From JBHHXG01 sp046756985 (GTDB lineage: Bacteria > Pseudomonadota > Zetaproteobacteria > Mariprofundales > Mariprofundaceae): a stretch of DNA of 36,369 nucleotides. The stretch is from the NCBI GenBank assembly GCA_046756985.1, contig JBHHXG010000006.1, positions 1 through 36,369 on the forward strand, in the 5' to 3' direction. Shown here piece after piece: positions 25,501 through 32,258 of the stretch (position 1 is the stretch's first letter; each line of letters opens with the position of its first letter). Both the position numbers and the translations under genes were made by a program. The notes under the pieces are model-generated. The model had not been told where the DNA came from and searched no databases. It saw only the letters and a program-made list of their open reading frames with translations.

Positions 25501-27753
25501 CTATTTGCTCTCCAGTACATAAACACTGTCCCAGTCTTCAGCAGGTGGCGCTTTCCGGAACTCCCTGACCCGCTGCAGCATGACCTCGCAGGGTCCGTCA
25601 TCCGGGTTGGCTACATAAAGATCGGCCAAACACTTTTCGGCCTCCGTAAAATTCCGCTTGCTCATCATTTCCCATGCTTTTTCATAGTTGCGGCATAGCT
25701 CGGTCTGTTCTTTTGTCACCTGCTCGCGCTTGCCCATTGGTTGATAGATATCCACAGTCTGGGCCCGCCCGACCACACGCACACGGTCAATGAATCGTGC
25801 AGCGACCTGGTCACGGATAAGAAGGTAGCTGTCCCGGCTGATCAGAATCGGTGTGCTGTAAACCTTGCATACGCCCTCCAGCCGGGAGGCCAGATTGGCA
25901 TGGTCTCCCATAATGGTGTAATTCATCCGTCTGTGTGTGCCCATATTTCCCACGACCATCTGTCCGCTGTTGATACCAATGCGGGTATGTACTACGGGAT
26001 AATTGTCCTTCGCCCACTGTTTCCTCATGGTATGCAACGTCTGCTGTTGCTCAAGTGCCGCCAGAACGCAGCGGCTGGCGTGATCGGGCATATCCAGTGG
26101 TGCGCCAAAAAAGGCAATAATGGCATCACCTTCGTACTTATCGATAGTACCGCCATGCTTGAGAATAATATCGCTCATAGCCGTTAAATACTGGTTCAGA
26201 AAATGAACCAGCGCCTGCGGTTCAAGTCCTTCGGCAAAAGATGAGAAACCGGCGATATCGGAAAACATTGCTGTCAGATGACGCTCCTCCCCACCAAGGG
26301 ATAGGGATTCCGGGTGCTTGGCCAGCCTTTCAACAACCTTGGGAGCAAGGTAATATGAAAACGCCTCATGGATAAATGCGCGTTTCCTGGATTCGATTAC
26401 ATATTCGAACAGGGTGATAGGCACTGTAGCCAACAGCACAGCAAGCAACAGATAAGTCACTTTCAACCACAAAGCGTACGTGGAAAACAGCCATAACGAC
26501 AACACCACAAGCAGCATTGGCACGCCAATAATGCTCAGGCTCTGCAATACCGCCCCCCGCCGATAGACCATACGCCCGCACAGCAAGCCGAGCAGCAATA
26601 CCGCAAACAGCTCGGAAATCTCCAGCACTTGTGGCCGTTTAATTTCTTCAGCATTCAGAATATTCGCCATTGCGGTGGCATGGCCTTCCACGCCAGGGAA
26701 TATGGCATCAAACGGACTGGGACGGTAATCAAAAACACCAACGGCAGTTACACCAAGCAATACAATCGCATCCTTGAACAGAGCAGGATCAACATCGCCA
26801 GCCATCACATCGGCAGCCGGTATGTGAGTGAAAGTCTGCCCCGGACCATAATGATTCAGAAACATGCTGCCGCTTTGGTCCACGCGAATATCGCGATCTC
26901 CCAAATATATGCGTTCAACGCCTGCTTCATCAATGATCACAGACATCGGCGGCCAGCCCAGTGCCACCCGCAGTGTCTGCAGATCAAGGCCGGGATAAAT
27001 ATAACCGTCGAGTTCAGCAATCAGCGGAATCCGGCGGACTGTGCCGTCTGTATCGGGAAAGAAATTAAAAAAACCTGCCGCATCCGCAGCCTGGGAAAAG
27101 CGGGGCAGATTGCCTTCGATGGCAGCCATGCGGGGAACATATAAAACCCTTCTGCCACTGATCTCGGCTGTCATCGCAGATGATTGCAGCATTTCAGACT
27201 CGCGGGCTAGGTTGGCTTGCGTTAATACAGGCACATCTGCGCCATATGGGTAAAAAAAGTATCCCAGAACGATACGGTCGCGATATTTTTCCAGCAGCTT
27301 TTCAAAGACCGCGTCCATATCACCAAGCTGTTGATGGCGTTTTAACCATGTCTGGGCAGACTTGCCCTCTTTTCCTGCTTTATCAAGCAGACGCAGGCTT
27401 TCACTAATCGGGTTTTCCTGCGCTTCTGAAAACATGATATCGAAACCGAGCACTGCCGCACCGTACTCTCCAAGAATACGGTCGACGATCTTCCCAAGCT
27501 TGTCTCTCGGCCAGGGCCAGTGTCCGACTTCGCTTAATGAATCGTTATCAACTGCAACGATAATAACGCGTTGATCCGGCTGTTTTACGCCACGCGCCTG
27601 AAAACGATAATCCAGCGAAGCCAGTTCCACCTGCTCGATAAAAGGCGGCTGTATAATGGCAATAAAAAAGGCCACTGCAGACATGACCACAACCAGTGGA
27701 AACCCGAACCAGTGCTGATGCCGTTCAATAAATCCTGCAATCGCCTGCAGCAA
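25501..27753 (-). CDS. CHASE2-domain class III adenylate cyclase
   Basis: This 750-residue membrane protein probably makes cAMP in response to an outside signal. It has an N-terminal helix (about 17-35), a periplasmic CHASE2 sensor domain (about 40-375), three helices between about 380 and 452, then a class III cyclase domain (about 490-675). Metal aspartates are D499 (FSDIAGF) and D543 (KYEGDAI). N620 and R624 are the transition-state residues. The base-selecting pair is K539 and T613, as in adenylate cyclases, not the E/C pair of guanylate cyclases. A tail of about 75 residues is TPR-like in character but short. The start is TTG with GGAGG 5 bases away. It converges with lpxC. Confidence 0.92.
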   Translation of the reverse strand: MLQAIAGFIERHQHWFGFPLVVVMSAVAFFIAIIQPPFIEQVELASLDYRFQARGVKQPDQRVIIVAVDNDSLSEVGHWPWPRDKLGKIVDRILGEYGAAVLGFDIMFSEAQENPISESLRLLDKAGKEGKSAQTWLKRHQQLGDMDAVFEKLLEKYRDRIVLGYFFYPYGADVPVLTQANLARESEMLQSSAMTAEISGRRVLYVPRMAAIEGNLPRFSQAADAAGFFNFFPDTDGTVRRIPLIAELDGYIYPGLDLQTLRVALGWPPMSVIIDEAGVERIYLGDRDIRVDQSGSMFLNHYGPGQTFTHIPAADVMAGDVDPALFKDAIVLLGVTAVGVFDYRPSPFDAIFPGVEGHATAMANILNAEEIKRPQVLEISELFAVLLLGLLCGRMVYRRGAVLQSLSIIGVPMLLVVLSLWLFSTYALWLKVTYLLLAVLLATVPITLFEYVIESRKRAFIHEAFSYYLAPKVVERLAKHPESLSLGGEERHLTAMFSDIAGFSSFAEGLEPQALVHFLNQYLTAMSDIILKHGGTIDKYEGDAIIAFFGAPLDMPDHASRCVLAALEQQQTLHTMRKQWAKDNYPVVHTRIGINSGQMVVGNMGTHRRMNYTIMGDHANLASRLEGVCKVYSTPILISRDSYLLIRDQVAARFIDRVRVVGRAQTVDIYQPMGKREQVTKEQTELCRNYEKAWEMMSKRNFTEAEKCLADLYVANPDDGPCEVMLQRVREFRKAPPAEDWDSVYVLESK

Positions 27754-27866
27754 AAACCCCTCCCCGGTGCATTTATGTGCGCCTGAAGAGCGAGAGTAGC
27801 GGAGCTACCGAAAAATGAAAATGAATCCTATTTTATAAAGCACTCACCATATGTATCTGGTGGCTG

Positions 27867-28238
27867 TTAATCGAGGCGGGTTTTTTCTTCCTGTTCCTGG
27901 GCGGTTTTACAATCAATACACAGCGTCGTCACCGGGCGGGCCTGCAAGCGCTTCACGCTGATATCACCACCGCATGATTCACATATGCCAAATTCGTTGT
28001 CCTTGATGCGGATGATTGCCTGGTCAATTTTCTTGATCAGCTTGCGCTCGCGATCTTTGATGCGAAGATCAAAATTGCGATCCGTTTCCATGCTGGCCTG
28101 ATCCGTCGGGTCGGGGAATGCATTCTGTTCTTGCTCGTGCATGGCATGCATATTCCTGTTCTGGCCCTCTTCCAGTTCAGACTTCCAGCCCTTAAGCTGC
28201 TCCTCAAACTGTGCCAGCTGCTTCTTGTTCAGTGCCAT
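27867..28238 (-). CDS. dksA: RNA polymerase-binding transcription factor DksA
   Basis: DksA binds in the secondary channel of RNA polymerase and, with ppGpp, adjusts promoter choice. The 123-residue protein has the coiled coil with tip D43-P-T-D46-Q-A48, matching the D..D.A tip needed for function, and a C4 zinc finger C86, C89, C107, C110. It is shorter at the N-terminus than E. coli DksA (151). A longer frame from 28274 exists, but ATG 28238 gives the conserved ALNKKQL start and has a G-rich site 7-8 bases upstream. Two palindromes precede the gene. Confidence 0.93.
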   Translation of the reverse strand: MALNKKQLAQFEEQLKGWKSELEEGQNRNMHAMHEQEQNAFPDPTDQASMETDRNFDLRIKDRERKLIKKIDQAIIRIKDNEFGICESCGGDISVKRLQARPVTTLCIDCKTAQEQEEKTRLD

Positions 28239-28266
28239 GCAAAACCCCCAGAAAAATATGGCTTCT

Positions 28267-28296
28267 GCTATCAATGATAGCTGTTGATGGTACCAT
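28267..28296. promoter_or_regulatory. two adjacent palindromes upstream of dksA
   Basis: GCTATCA-A-TGATAGC (28267-28281) is a perfect 15-base palindrome, and ATGGTACCAT (28287-28296) is a second perfect one. They lie 29 to 58 bases before the dksA start in a 118-base gap after lipB. They may be operators, or form a hairpin in the leader. No T-run follows, so a terminator is unlikely. Confidence 0.45.
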
Positions 28297-28356
28297 ACTC
28301 CGTAAAAAGGCGCGAACCTTAGCGATTTGCATCCATGGTGTAAATGCGGTTTTCAT

Positions 28357-28977
28357 TCACACAAGCAGGCAAAAGTGCCTGTGCCATTTCCGGGCCAGGC
28401 TTTGCTGCGCCGGAAGCCTGCTGATCAGGGTATCCAGATTCACCGTTAACAGCCCCGTTCCACATGGATTAATGGCAGCAAACCACGTCTGGTCGACGGA
28501 AAGATTCAATGCCATGCCATGATAAGCCACGCCGTGTAACACACGGATCCCGATGGCTGCGACCTTGGCGCTATCCACCCATATGCCGGGAAAACCGCAT
28601 TTACGTACCGAGACAACTTTTATTTCGTACAGCATATTCATACAAGACTGCTCCAGTAACGACACATAGTCCCGTACTCCAAACCCACGTCTTCGCAGAT
28701 GCAGGACCGGATAGAACATCAGTTGGCCGGGGCCGTGAAAGGTCGTTTCGCCACCACGATCCGTCCTGATCAGAGGCGCCGGAAGCTTTGCCCCCAATCG
28801 ATTATCGATACCCCGTTTCCCTGTTGTATAGACAGGCCCATGCTCACAGGCCCATATGACTTCACTTGCACGGCCGTCGGCGACGGCCCTTGCTCTCTCC
28901 TGCATCCGCTGCCACATCGGCTGATAGGGCTGACACCCCAACCATTCGAATACAGGCGATGACATATCCAAGGTCAT
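28357..28977 (-). CDS. lipB: lipoyl(octanoyl) transferase LipB
   Basis: LipB moves octanoate from acyl carrier protein to the lipoyl domains of 2-oxoacid dehydrogenases and the glycine cleavage H protein, before LipA inserts sulfur. The 206-residue protein has the family signature RGGETTFHGPGQ (74-85), the catalytic lysine K138 in KVAAIGIRV and the acyl-thioester cysteine C172 in NPCG. Either ATG 28977 or the fifth codon (28965) could start translation, and neither has a clear ribosome binding site. lipA is not in the window. Confidence 0.95.
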   Translation of the reverse strand: MTLDMSSPVFEWLGCQPYQPMWQRMQERARAVADGRASEVIWACEHGPVYTTGKRGIDNRLGAKLPAPLIRTDRGGETTFHGPGQLMFYPVLHLRRRGFGVRDYVSLLEQSCMNMLYEIKVVSVRKCGFPGIWVDSAKVAAIGIRVLHGVAYHGMALNLSVDQTWFAAINPCGTGLLTVNLDTLISRLPAQQSLARKWHRHFCLLV

Positions 28978-28985
28978 GGGGCCAT

Positions 28986-29007
28986 GCTAGGCACAGATAG
29001 CTAGGCA
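28986..29007. repeat. 8-bp direct repeat upstream of lipB
   Basis: GCTAGGCA occurs at 28986-28993 and again at 29000-29007, a 14-base period, between the lipB start and the CRP-type box. The ten-base string CATGCTAGGC that includes the first copy also appears on the other strand at 30544-30553 before moeB. This could be a regulator site or chance. Confidence 0.35.
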
Positions 29008-29015
29008 TCAATTGT

Positions 29016-29031
29016 TGTGATTGGGGTCACA
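29016..29031. promoter_or_regulatory. CRP-type operator (perfect TGTGA-N6-TCACA)
   Basis: TGTGA (29016-29020), TTGGGG and TCACA (29027-29031) match the CRP consensus core exactly. The centre is 29023.5. A -10 AATAAT (29053-29058, five of six) would start transcription at 29065, placing the box at -41.5, the classic class II activator position. The box also lies about 46 bases before lipB on the other strand, so it could influence lipB. Confidence 0.6.
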
Positions 29032-29052
29032 GTTAAAAAAATCTAAGTATTC

Positions 29053-29058
29053 AATAAT
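29053..29058 (+). promoter_or_regulatory. predicted -10 of the first microprotein gene
   Basis: AATAAT differs from TATAAT at one base and lies in an A+T-rich stretch. There is no good -35, as expected when a CRP-type protein at -41.5 recruits polymerase. Confidence 0.45.
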
Positions 29059-29114
29059 ATTAAGAAATAAAACACCTGTTCTGATGTTCATTTGTTGCGG
29101 GTGAGGAGGAGATC

Positions 29115-29234
29115 ATGAAAAGACAGCTGGTGCTTTCGACCATGTTCATCGCTTTGCTCGCTACCTTCATTCTGGATATGATATCAAAAAGCAAGTTATT
29201 CAAAGCTATTGATGCCAGCTTTATCCAGAGCTGA
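29115..29234 (+). CDS. small single-pass membrane protein (39 residues), unknown
   Basis: A short frame begins at ATG 29115 behind a strong GAGGAGGAG ribosome binding site and ends at TGA 29232-29234. It encodes 39 residues: a basic start MKRQ, a hydrophobic stretch of about 17 residues (LVLSTMFIALLATFILD) and a polar, lysine-bearing tail (SKSKLFKAIDASFIQS). This is the layout of a bitopic membrane microprotein with the tail outside or inside. I recognise no family. Support comes from the binding site, the promoter geometry and the CRP-type box, which together are unlikely by chance. Its neighbours lipB and moeB point away from or toward it, so it is monocistronic. Confidence 0.6.
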   Translation: MKRQLVLSTMFIALLATFILDMISKSKLFKAIDASFIQS

Positions 29235-29349
29235 CAGGGCAGTAAGCCAAAAGAAGCTGTGGGATTCTAAAGCAGACAGAGTATTCAGACTATCCCTCAT
29301 AGGCAGAGGTAAGCCTTCATTCCTTGCAAATGCTGGCAACATCTCTTGT

Positions 29350-30507
29350 TCAGTATTTCGTCAGCGAGCCATCCACATCATCAATCCAGCGCAGAATGCC
29401 TCCAGCCAGGTTCTTCACTTGCGTATAACCCTTGGATTGCAGGAACTCAACAGCCTGCGCCGAACGGCCGCCCATTTTGCAGTGAACAACAACATCCTTG
29501 TCCTTCGGAATCTCGGCGTAGCGCTGCGGCAACTGGCCCAGTGGAATCTCCCAGGTACCGTCAATACGGCAGATATCCAGTTCGAATGGCTCACGTACAT
29601 CCAGCACAAACAGTTCCGGATTCTCATCCAGCATCGCCTTCAACTGCTTCGGTGTAATATCATAATCGGCCAAGACTTCTTCCTCCTCTGTTGTTTCAGT
29701 TGGTGGCAGCCCGCAGAATTGCTCATATTCCACAATTTCATGGATTGTAGGATGCTCTCCGCAGGCCGGACATGCGGGATCGCGCCGCAGGTTCACCTCG
29801 CGGAAATGCATATCCAGCGCATCATACAACATCAACCGGCCTGACAATGTGCGGCCCTTACCCAGAATAATCTTCACCGCTTCGGTTGCCTGAATAACGC
29901 CAATGACACCGGGGAGAACACCCAGCACGCCACCCTCGGCACAGGATGGCACCAAACCTGGCGGTGGCGGCTCGGGATACAGGCAACGGTAGCATGGGCC
30001 GTCGGCATGGTTGAACACTGTCACCTGTCCCTCAAATTGAAAAATCGAGGCATAGATCAAAGGCTTGCCTTCCAGCACACAGGCATCATTGACCAGATAA
30101 CGTGTCGGGAAGTTATCGGTGCCATCGATAACCATGTCATAGCCGCGCACGATCTCCCGAACATTGTCACGCCGGATGCCCTCACCATGCAGCTTCACTT
30201 CCAGGTGGGGATTGATGCCAATCAACTTGTCGCGTGCCGACTCTACCTTCGAACGGCCAATGTCACTTGTCGAATGTGCGATCTGGCGCTGCAGATTGGA
30301 CTCATCCACCACATCAAAGTCCACCAGGCCGATGACACCTACACCAGCTGCCGACAGATACAGGCTGATAGGGCTGCCCAAGCCACCAGTGCCAACACAC
30401 AGCACACTTGCCTGCTTGAGCTTCTCCTGCCCCTCCAAGCCAACCTGGGGCAGAATAATATGGCGGTTAAAACGCGCCAGTTCCTCGGGGCTTAAAATAT
30501 CCAGCAT
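29350..30507 (-). CDS. moeB: MoeB/ThiF-family adenylyltransferase with C-terminal rhodanese domain
   Basis: The protein activates the C-terminus of a ubiquitin-like sulfur carrier (MoaD, ThiS or similar) as acyl-adenylate, and the rhodanese domain can supply sulfur. The 385 residues show the ATP loop GTGGLG (39-44), DGTDNFPTR (128-136), the zinc cysteines C172, C175, C246 and C249, C189 in PSCAEGG, and a rhodanese domain (about 283-383) with active-site C343 in HCKMGGRS. This fused form is the MoeZ/MoeBR type. Which carrier it serves cannot be seen because none lies nearby. AGAGGTAA lies just upstream of ATG. Confidence 0.92.
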   Translation of the reverse strand: MLDILSPEELARFNRHIILPQVGLEGQEKLKQASVLCVGTGGLGSPISLYLSAAGVGVIGLVDFDVVDESNLQRQIAHSTSDIGRSKVESARDKLIGINPHLEVKLHGEGIRRDNVREIVRGYDMVIDGTDNFPTRYLVNDACVLEGKPLIYASIFQFEGQVTVFNHADGPCYRCLYPEPPPPGLVPSCAEGGVLGVLPGVIGVIQATEAVKIILGKGRTLSGRLMLYDALDMHFREVNLRRDPACPACGEHPTIHEIVEYEQFCGLPPTETTEEEEVLADYDITPKQLKAMLDENPELFVLDVREPFELDICRIDGTWEIPLGQLPQRYAEIPKDKDVVVHCKMGGRSAQAVEFLQSKGYTQVKNLAGGILRWIDDVDGSLTKY

Positions 30508-30534
30508 TGCTTACCTCTCTGATCTGCTGCGGAA

Positions 30535-30578
30535 AGTATACACGCCTAGCATGACAGCATCCTGAAATATATTCAGGA
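30535..30578 (-). promoter_or_regulatory. moeB promoter with a palindrome near -41
   Basis: On the - strand TATACT (30540-30535, five of six) is a likely -10 with start near 30528. There is no good -35. Instead a palindrome TCCTGAA-ATATA-TTCAGGA occupies 30560-30578, centred at 30569, about -41. A regulator bound there could act as class II activator or block the promoter. The same site is at about -66 of the divergent deacetylase-like gene. Confidence 0.45.
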
Positions 30579-30619
30579 ACCATGCAGAAACGATCTGACT
30601 CGGAAGCAGCATAAACATT

Positions 30620-30628
30620 TGCTATGAT
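30620..30628 (+). promoter_or_regulatory. extended -10 promoter of the deacetylase-like gene
   Basis: TGC-TATGAT (30620-30628) is an extended -10 with five of six matches, giving a start near 30635 and a short leader of 26 bases. The -35 region is poor. Confidence 0.4.
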
Positions 30629-30660
30629 GGACCAAAATCACGGCTACAGGGATATTTGCC

Positions 30661-31470
30661 ATGAAAAAACTCCGGGTCCTCATGTACAATAATATTGGCT
30701 CTTACCCGGAAGCAGCCATGGAGGATGGTATGTCCGCGGAGGCTTTCGCCCGGGATATGAGCTTCCTGGCCACCAACGGTTATCAGGTGGTAGGCCTGGA
30801 TGTGGCTATGCAGCGTGCCGCAGGAAAGCAGCCCCTTCCAGAAAAGCTGCTGGCATTAACATTTGATGGCGGCTACAGGGACGTACTTAAAGCAGTAGCT
30901 CCTGTGTTAAAGCAGCATAATTTTCACGCCACTTTCTTTGTCAGCCCCCATCATGTCGGGAAATCGCTGACTGTAGGTGGCGTGAAAATCCCTTGCCTGG
31001 ACTGGAACGGAATCCAGCAACTTGTGGATGTGGGGCACGAAATCGGTGCCTACACCTTATCCGGCAAGAACTTTCACCCGGAGAATAAGGAAATGGAAAA
31101 GCGGCTTATTGCAGACATTAATTTTGCAGCCAGGACATTCCCGCAACAACTGGGAAGAGCGCTGCGTTTTATCTCCGTACGCGAAGGCATTCCCGGCAGC
31201 CAGGTGTTAAAGGCCCTGAAAGAGGCTGGTGCGGAGGGCTTCTTCACGAAATGCCCCACCAAGCGCCGGCCCAACCGCTACTGCATGGGCAGAATCCAGG
31301 TTGACGATGACGATCCGAATATCTTTCTCATCAAGATTTCCCGGAATTATCTGCGCTTCAAGGATTCGCGCTCATGGCGCTATTTGCGCAAATATAAGGT
31401 GGACCGGCTGGCGCACATGATCTCGGATCATGTCAATGCACGCCGGCAGAAAAAGCAGGTTGGCCACTGA
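30661..31470 (+). CDS. NodB-fold polysaccharide deacetylase-like protein, probably without enzyme activity
   Basis: The 269-residue protein has the NodB/CE4 fold order: LRVLMYNNIG, LALTFDGGYRDVL (64-76), HATFFVSPHHVG and HEIGAYTLSG (126-135). Active members use TFDDG and HxxxH for catalytic base and metal. Here the motif is D69-G70, so the metal-binding second aspartate is lost, and the two histidines are Y131 and G135. The histidine of the usual MYH start is also absent. The fold may therefore bind glycan or act as a scaffold. There is no signal peptide, so it is predicted cytosolic, again unusual. It stands alone, with its own promoter. Confidence 0.82.
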   Translation: MKKLRVLMYNNIGSYPEAAMEDGMSAEAFARDMSFLATNGYQVVGLDVAMQRAAGKQPLPEKLLALTFDGGYRDVLKAVAPVLKQHNFHATFFVSPHHVGKSLTVGGVKIPCLDWNGIQQLVDVGHEIGAYTLSGKNFHPENKEMEKRLIADINFAARTFPQQLGRALRFISVREGIPGSQVLKALKEAGAEGFFTKCPTKRRPNRYCMGRIQVDDDDPNIFLIKISRNYLRFKDSRSWRYLRKYKVDRLAHMISDHVNARRQKKQVGH

Positions 31471-31471
31471 A

Positions 31472-31503
31472 GAGAGCCTGCAAACCTTTAAGCCGCTCTT
31501 TCA
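31472..31503 (+). terminator. weak hairpin after the deacetylase-like gene
   Basis: AGAGC (31473-31477) pairs with GCTCT (31495-31499), extended by weak outer pairs and followed by TTTCATT. It starts three bases after the stop codon. The loop is long (17 bases), so confidence is low. Confidence 0.3.
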
Positions 31504-31535
31504 TTAAAATTCCTTTAGAAAACAATCTCTTACAG

Positions 31536-31551
31536 TGTAATCTGGATCACA
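31536..31551. promoter_or_regulatory. CRP-type operator (one mismatch in the core)
   Basis: TGTAA (31536-31540), TCTGGA and TCACA (31547-31551) match TGTGA-N6-TCACA at nine of ten core bases, and the spacer is close to the consensus spacer TCTAGA. It lies 92 bases before the second microprotein start. A possible -10 GATAAA (31595-31600) would place it near -63.5, a class I position. No divergent gene is present, so only the microprotein can be the target. Confidence 0.55.
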
Positions 31552-31642
31552 TTCACCGCCGCCCCGCTTGCTCATCCTGCCGTATGTCCGAAAGGATAAA
31601 TTCGCCGAACAGATTGAACCGGCACAACAAAGGAGGCATCAC

Positions 31643-31735
31643 ATGAACAAGCTACTTGCTTTCGCTGCAGCCTTTACCACGCTTTATACTGCGGCGTTTA
31701 TCCACATCGCTTTCAAGAGCTTTGATTATTCCTGA
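31643..31735 (+). CDS. small single-pass membrane protein (30 residues), unknown
   Basis: ATG 31643 follows AAAGGAGG, one of the best ribosome binding sites in the window, and the frame ends at TGA 31733-31735. The 30 residues are MNK, a hydrophobic stretch of about 20 (LLAFAAAFTTLYTAAFIHIA) and a short tail FKSFDYS. It resembles the 39-residue protein at 29115 in layout: basic start, one helix, then a tail with lysine and phenylalanine. Sequence similarity is too weak to claim homology. I know no family. A strong hairpin follows 29 bases after the stop, so the gene appears as a complete short transcription unit. Confidence 0.58.
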   Translation: MNKLLAFAAAFTTLYTAAFIHIAFKSFDYS

Positions 31736-31764
31736 TACAGTCAGCGGGATATGATGCGATTCAC

Positions 31765-31800
31765 AGCGGCAGGCGAAAGTTACGATTTTCGCCTGCCGCT
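31765..31800. terminator. 14-bp perfect hairpin between convergent genes
   Basis: AGCGGCAGGCGAAA (31765-31778) pairs perfectly with TTTCGCCTGCCGCT (31787-31800) around an 8-base loop. The stem lies between the + strand microprotein and the - strand SRPBCC gene, so it probably ends transcription from both sides. No T-run follows on either strand, so it could act with Rho or as an RNA 3'-end protector. Confidence 0.7.
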
Positions 31801-31806
31801 AGTGTT

Positions 31807-32235
31807 TCAGCGTTCACTTCCCTGCTCCAGACGCATCTTGACATAAGCCATGGCCTCGGCGGCGGCCCTGTGCATCAGGGGTTCCAGAAACGGTGTAAGC
31901 AAAAATTCCAGCAACGGATTCTGAAAGCGATATTCCATGCTGAAACACACCTCGGTGCCCATCCTGGTAGGCCGCAAATCATAACCGCCGGCATTGGGCT
32001 GGCCGCTCAGCGACTTCCAGGCAAAGCGACGGGGGCGGTTGCGCTCGGTTACCACCCCTTCCCATGACAGTTCAATCCCGGCCACCACAATGCTCCAGCG
32101 ATAGGTTTCCGGCCCGGTCGGTGTGACCTCTTTGAGCAGAGAAACATAGGCCGGGAAATCCTCTACCCGGGTAATCAGATCAAACACAGCCTCCGGCGAG
32201 GCTGCAATTTCCACCCGCTTCTCAATAACCGGCAT
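31807..32235 (-). CDS. SRPBCC family protein (RatA/COQ10-like)
   Basis: The 142-residue protein is a START/Bet v1-like fold of the polyketide cyclase/COQ10 group. It shows the N-terminal EKRVEIAASPEAVFDLIT, then VEDFPAYV, EGVVTERNRPRRFAW, and a long C-terminal helix. Such proteins bind hydrophobic ligands. Bacterial relatives include RatA and COQ10-like ubiquinone-binding proteins, but no residue here decides. It is the last gene of the permease-nagZ operon, 23 bases after nagZ, and its end faces the strong hairpin. Confidence 0.85.
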   Translation of the reverse strand: MPVIEKRVEIAASPEAVFDLITRVEDFPAYVSLLKEVTPTGPETYRWSIVVAGIELSWEGVVTERNRPRRFAWKSLSGQPNAGGYDLRPTRMGTEVCFSMEYRFQNPLLEFLLTPFLEPLMHRAAAEAMAYVKMRLEQGSER

Positions 32236-32258
32236 GAGTAATTTCGGGCGAGAACACG

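Noticed and set aside
27796..27862. small hairpins (GTAGC-GGA-GCTAC and CACCA...TGGTG) after dksA as terminators
   Set aside because: Stems of five pairs with no proper T-run on the - strand; too weak to call.
29209..29844. 211-residue + strand frame covering the end of moeB
   Set aside because: It is mostly antisense to the rhodanese domain, and the start overlaps the microprotein in another frame without a ribosome binding site.
30560..30578. LexA box reading of the palindrome before moeB
   Set aside because: Spacing is CTG-N9-CAG, not the N10 of gammaproteobacterial LexA, and neither neighbour is an SOS gene.
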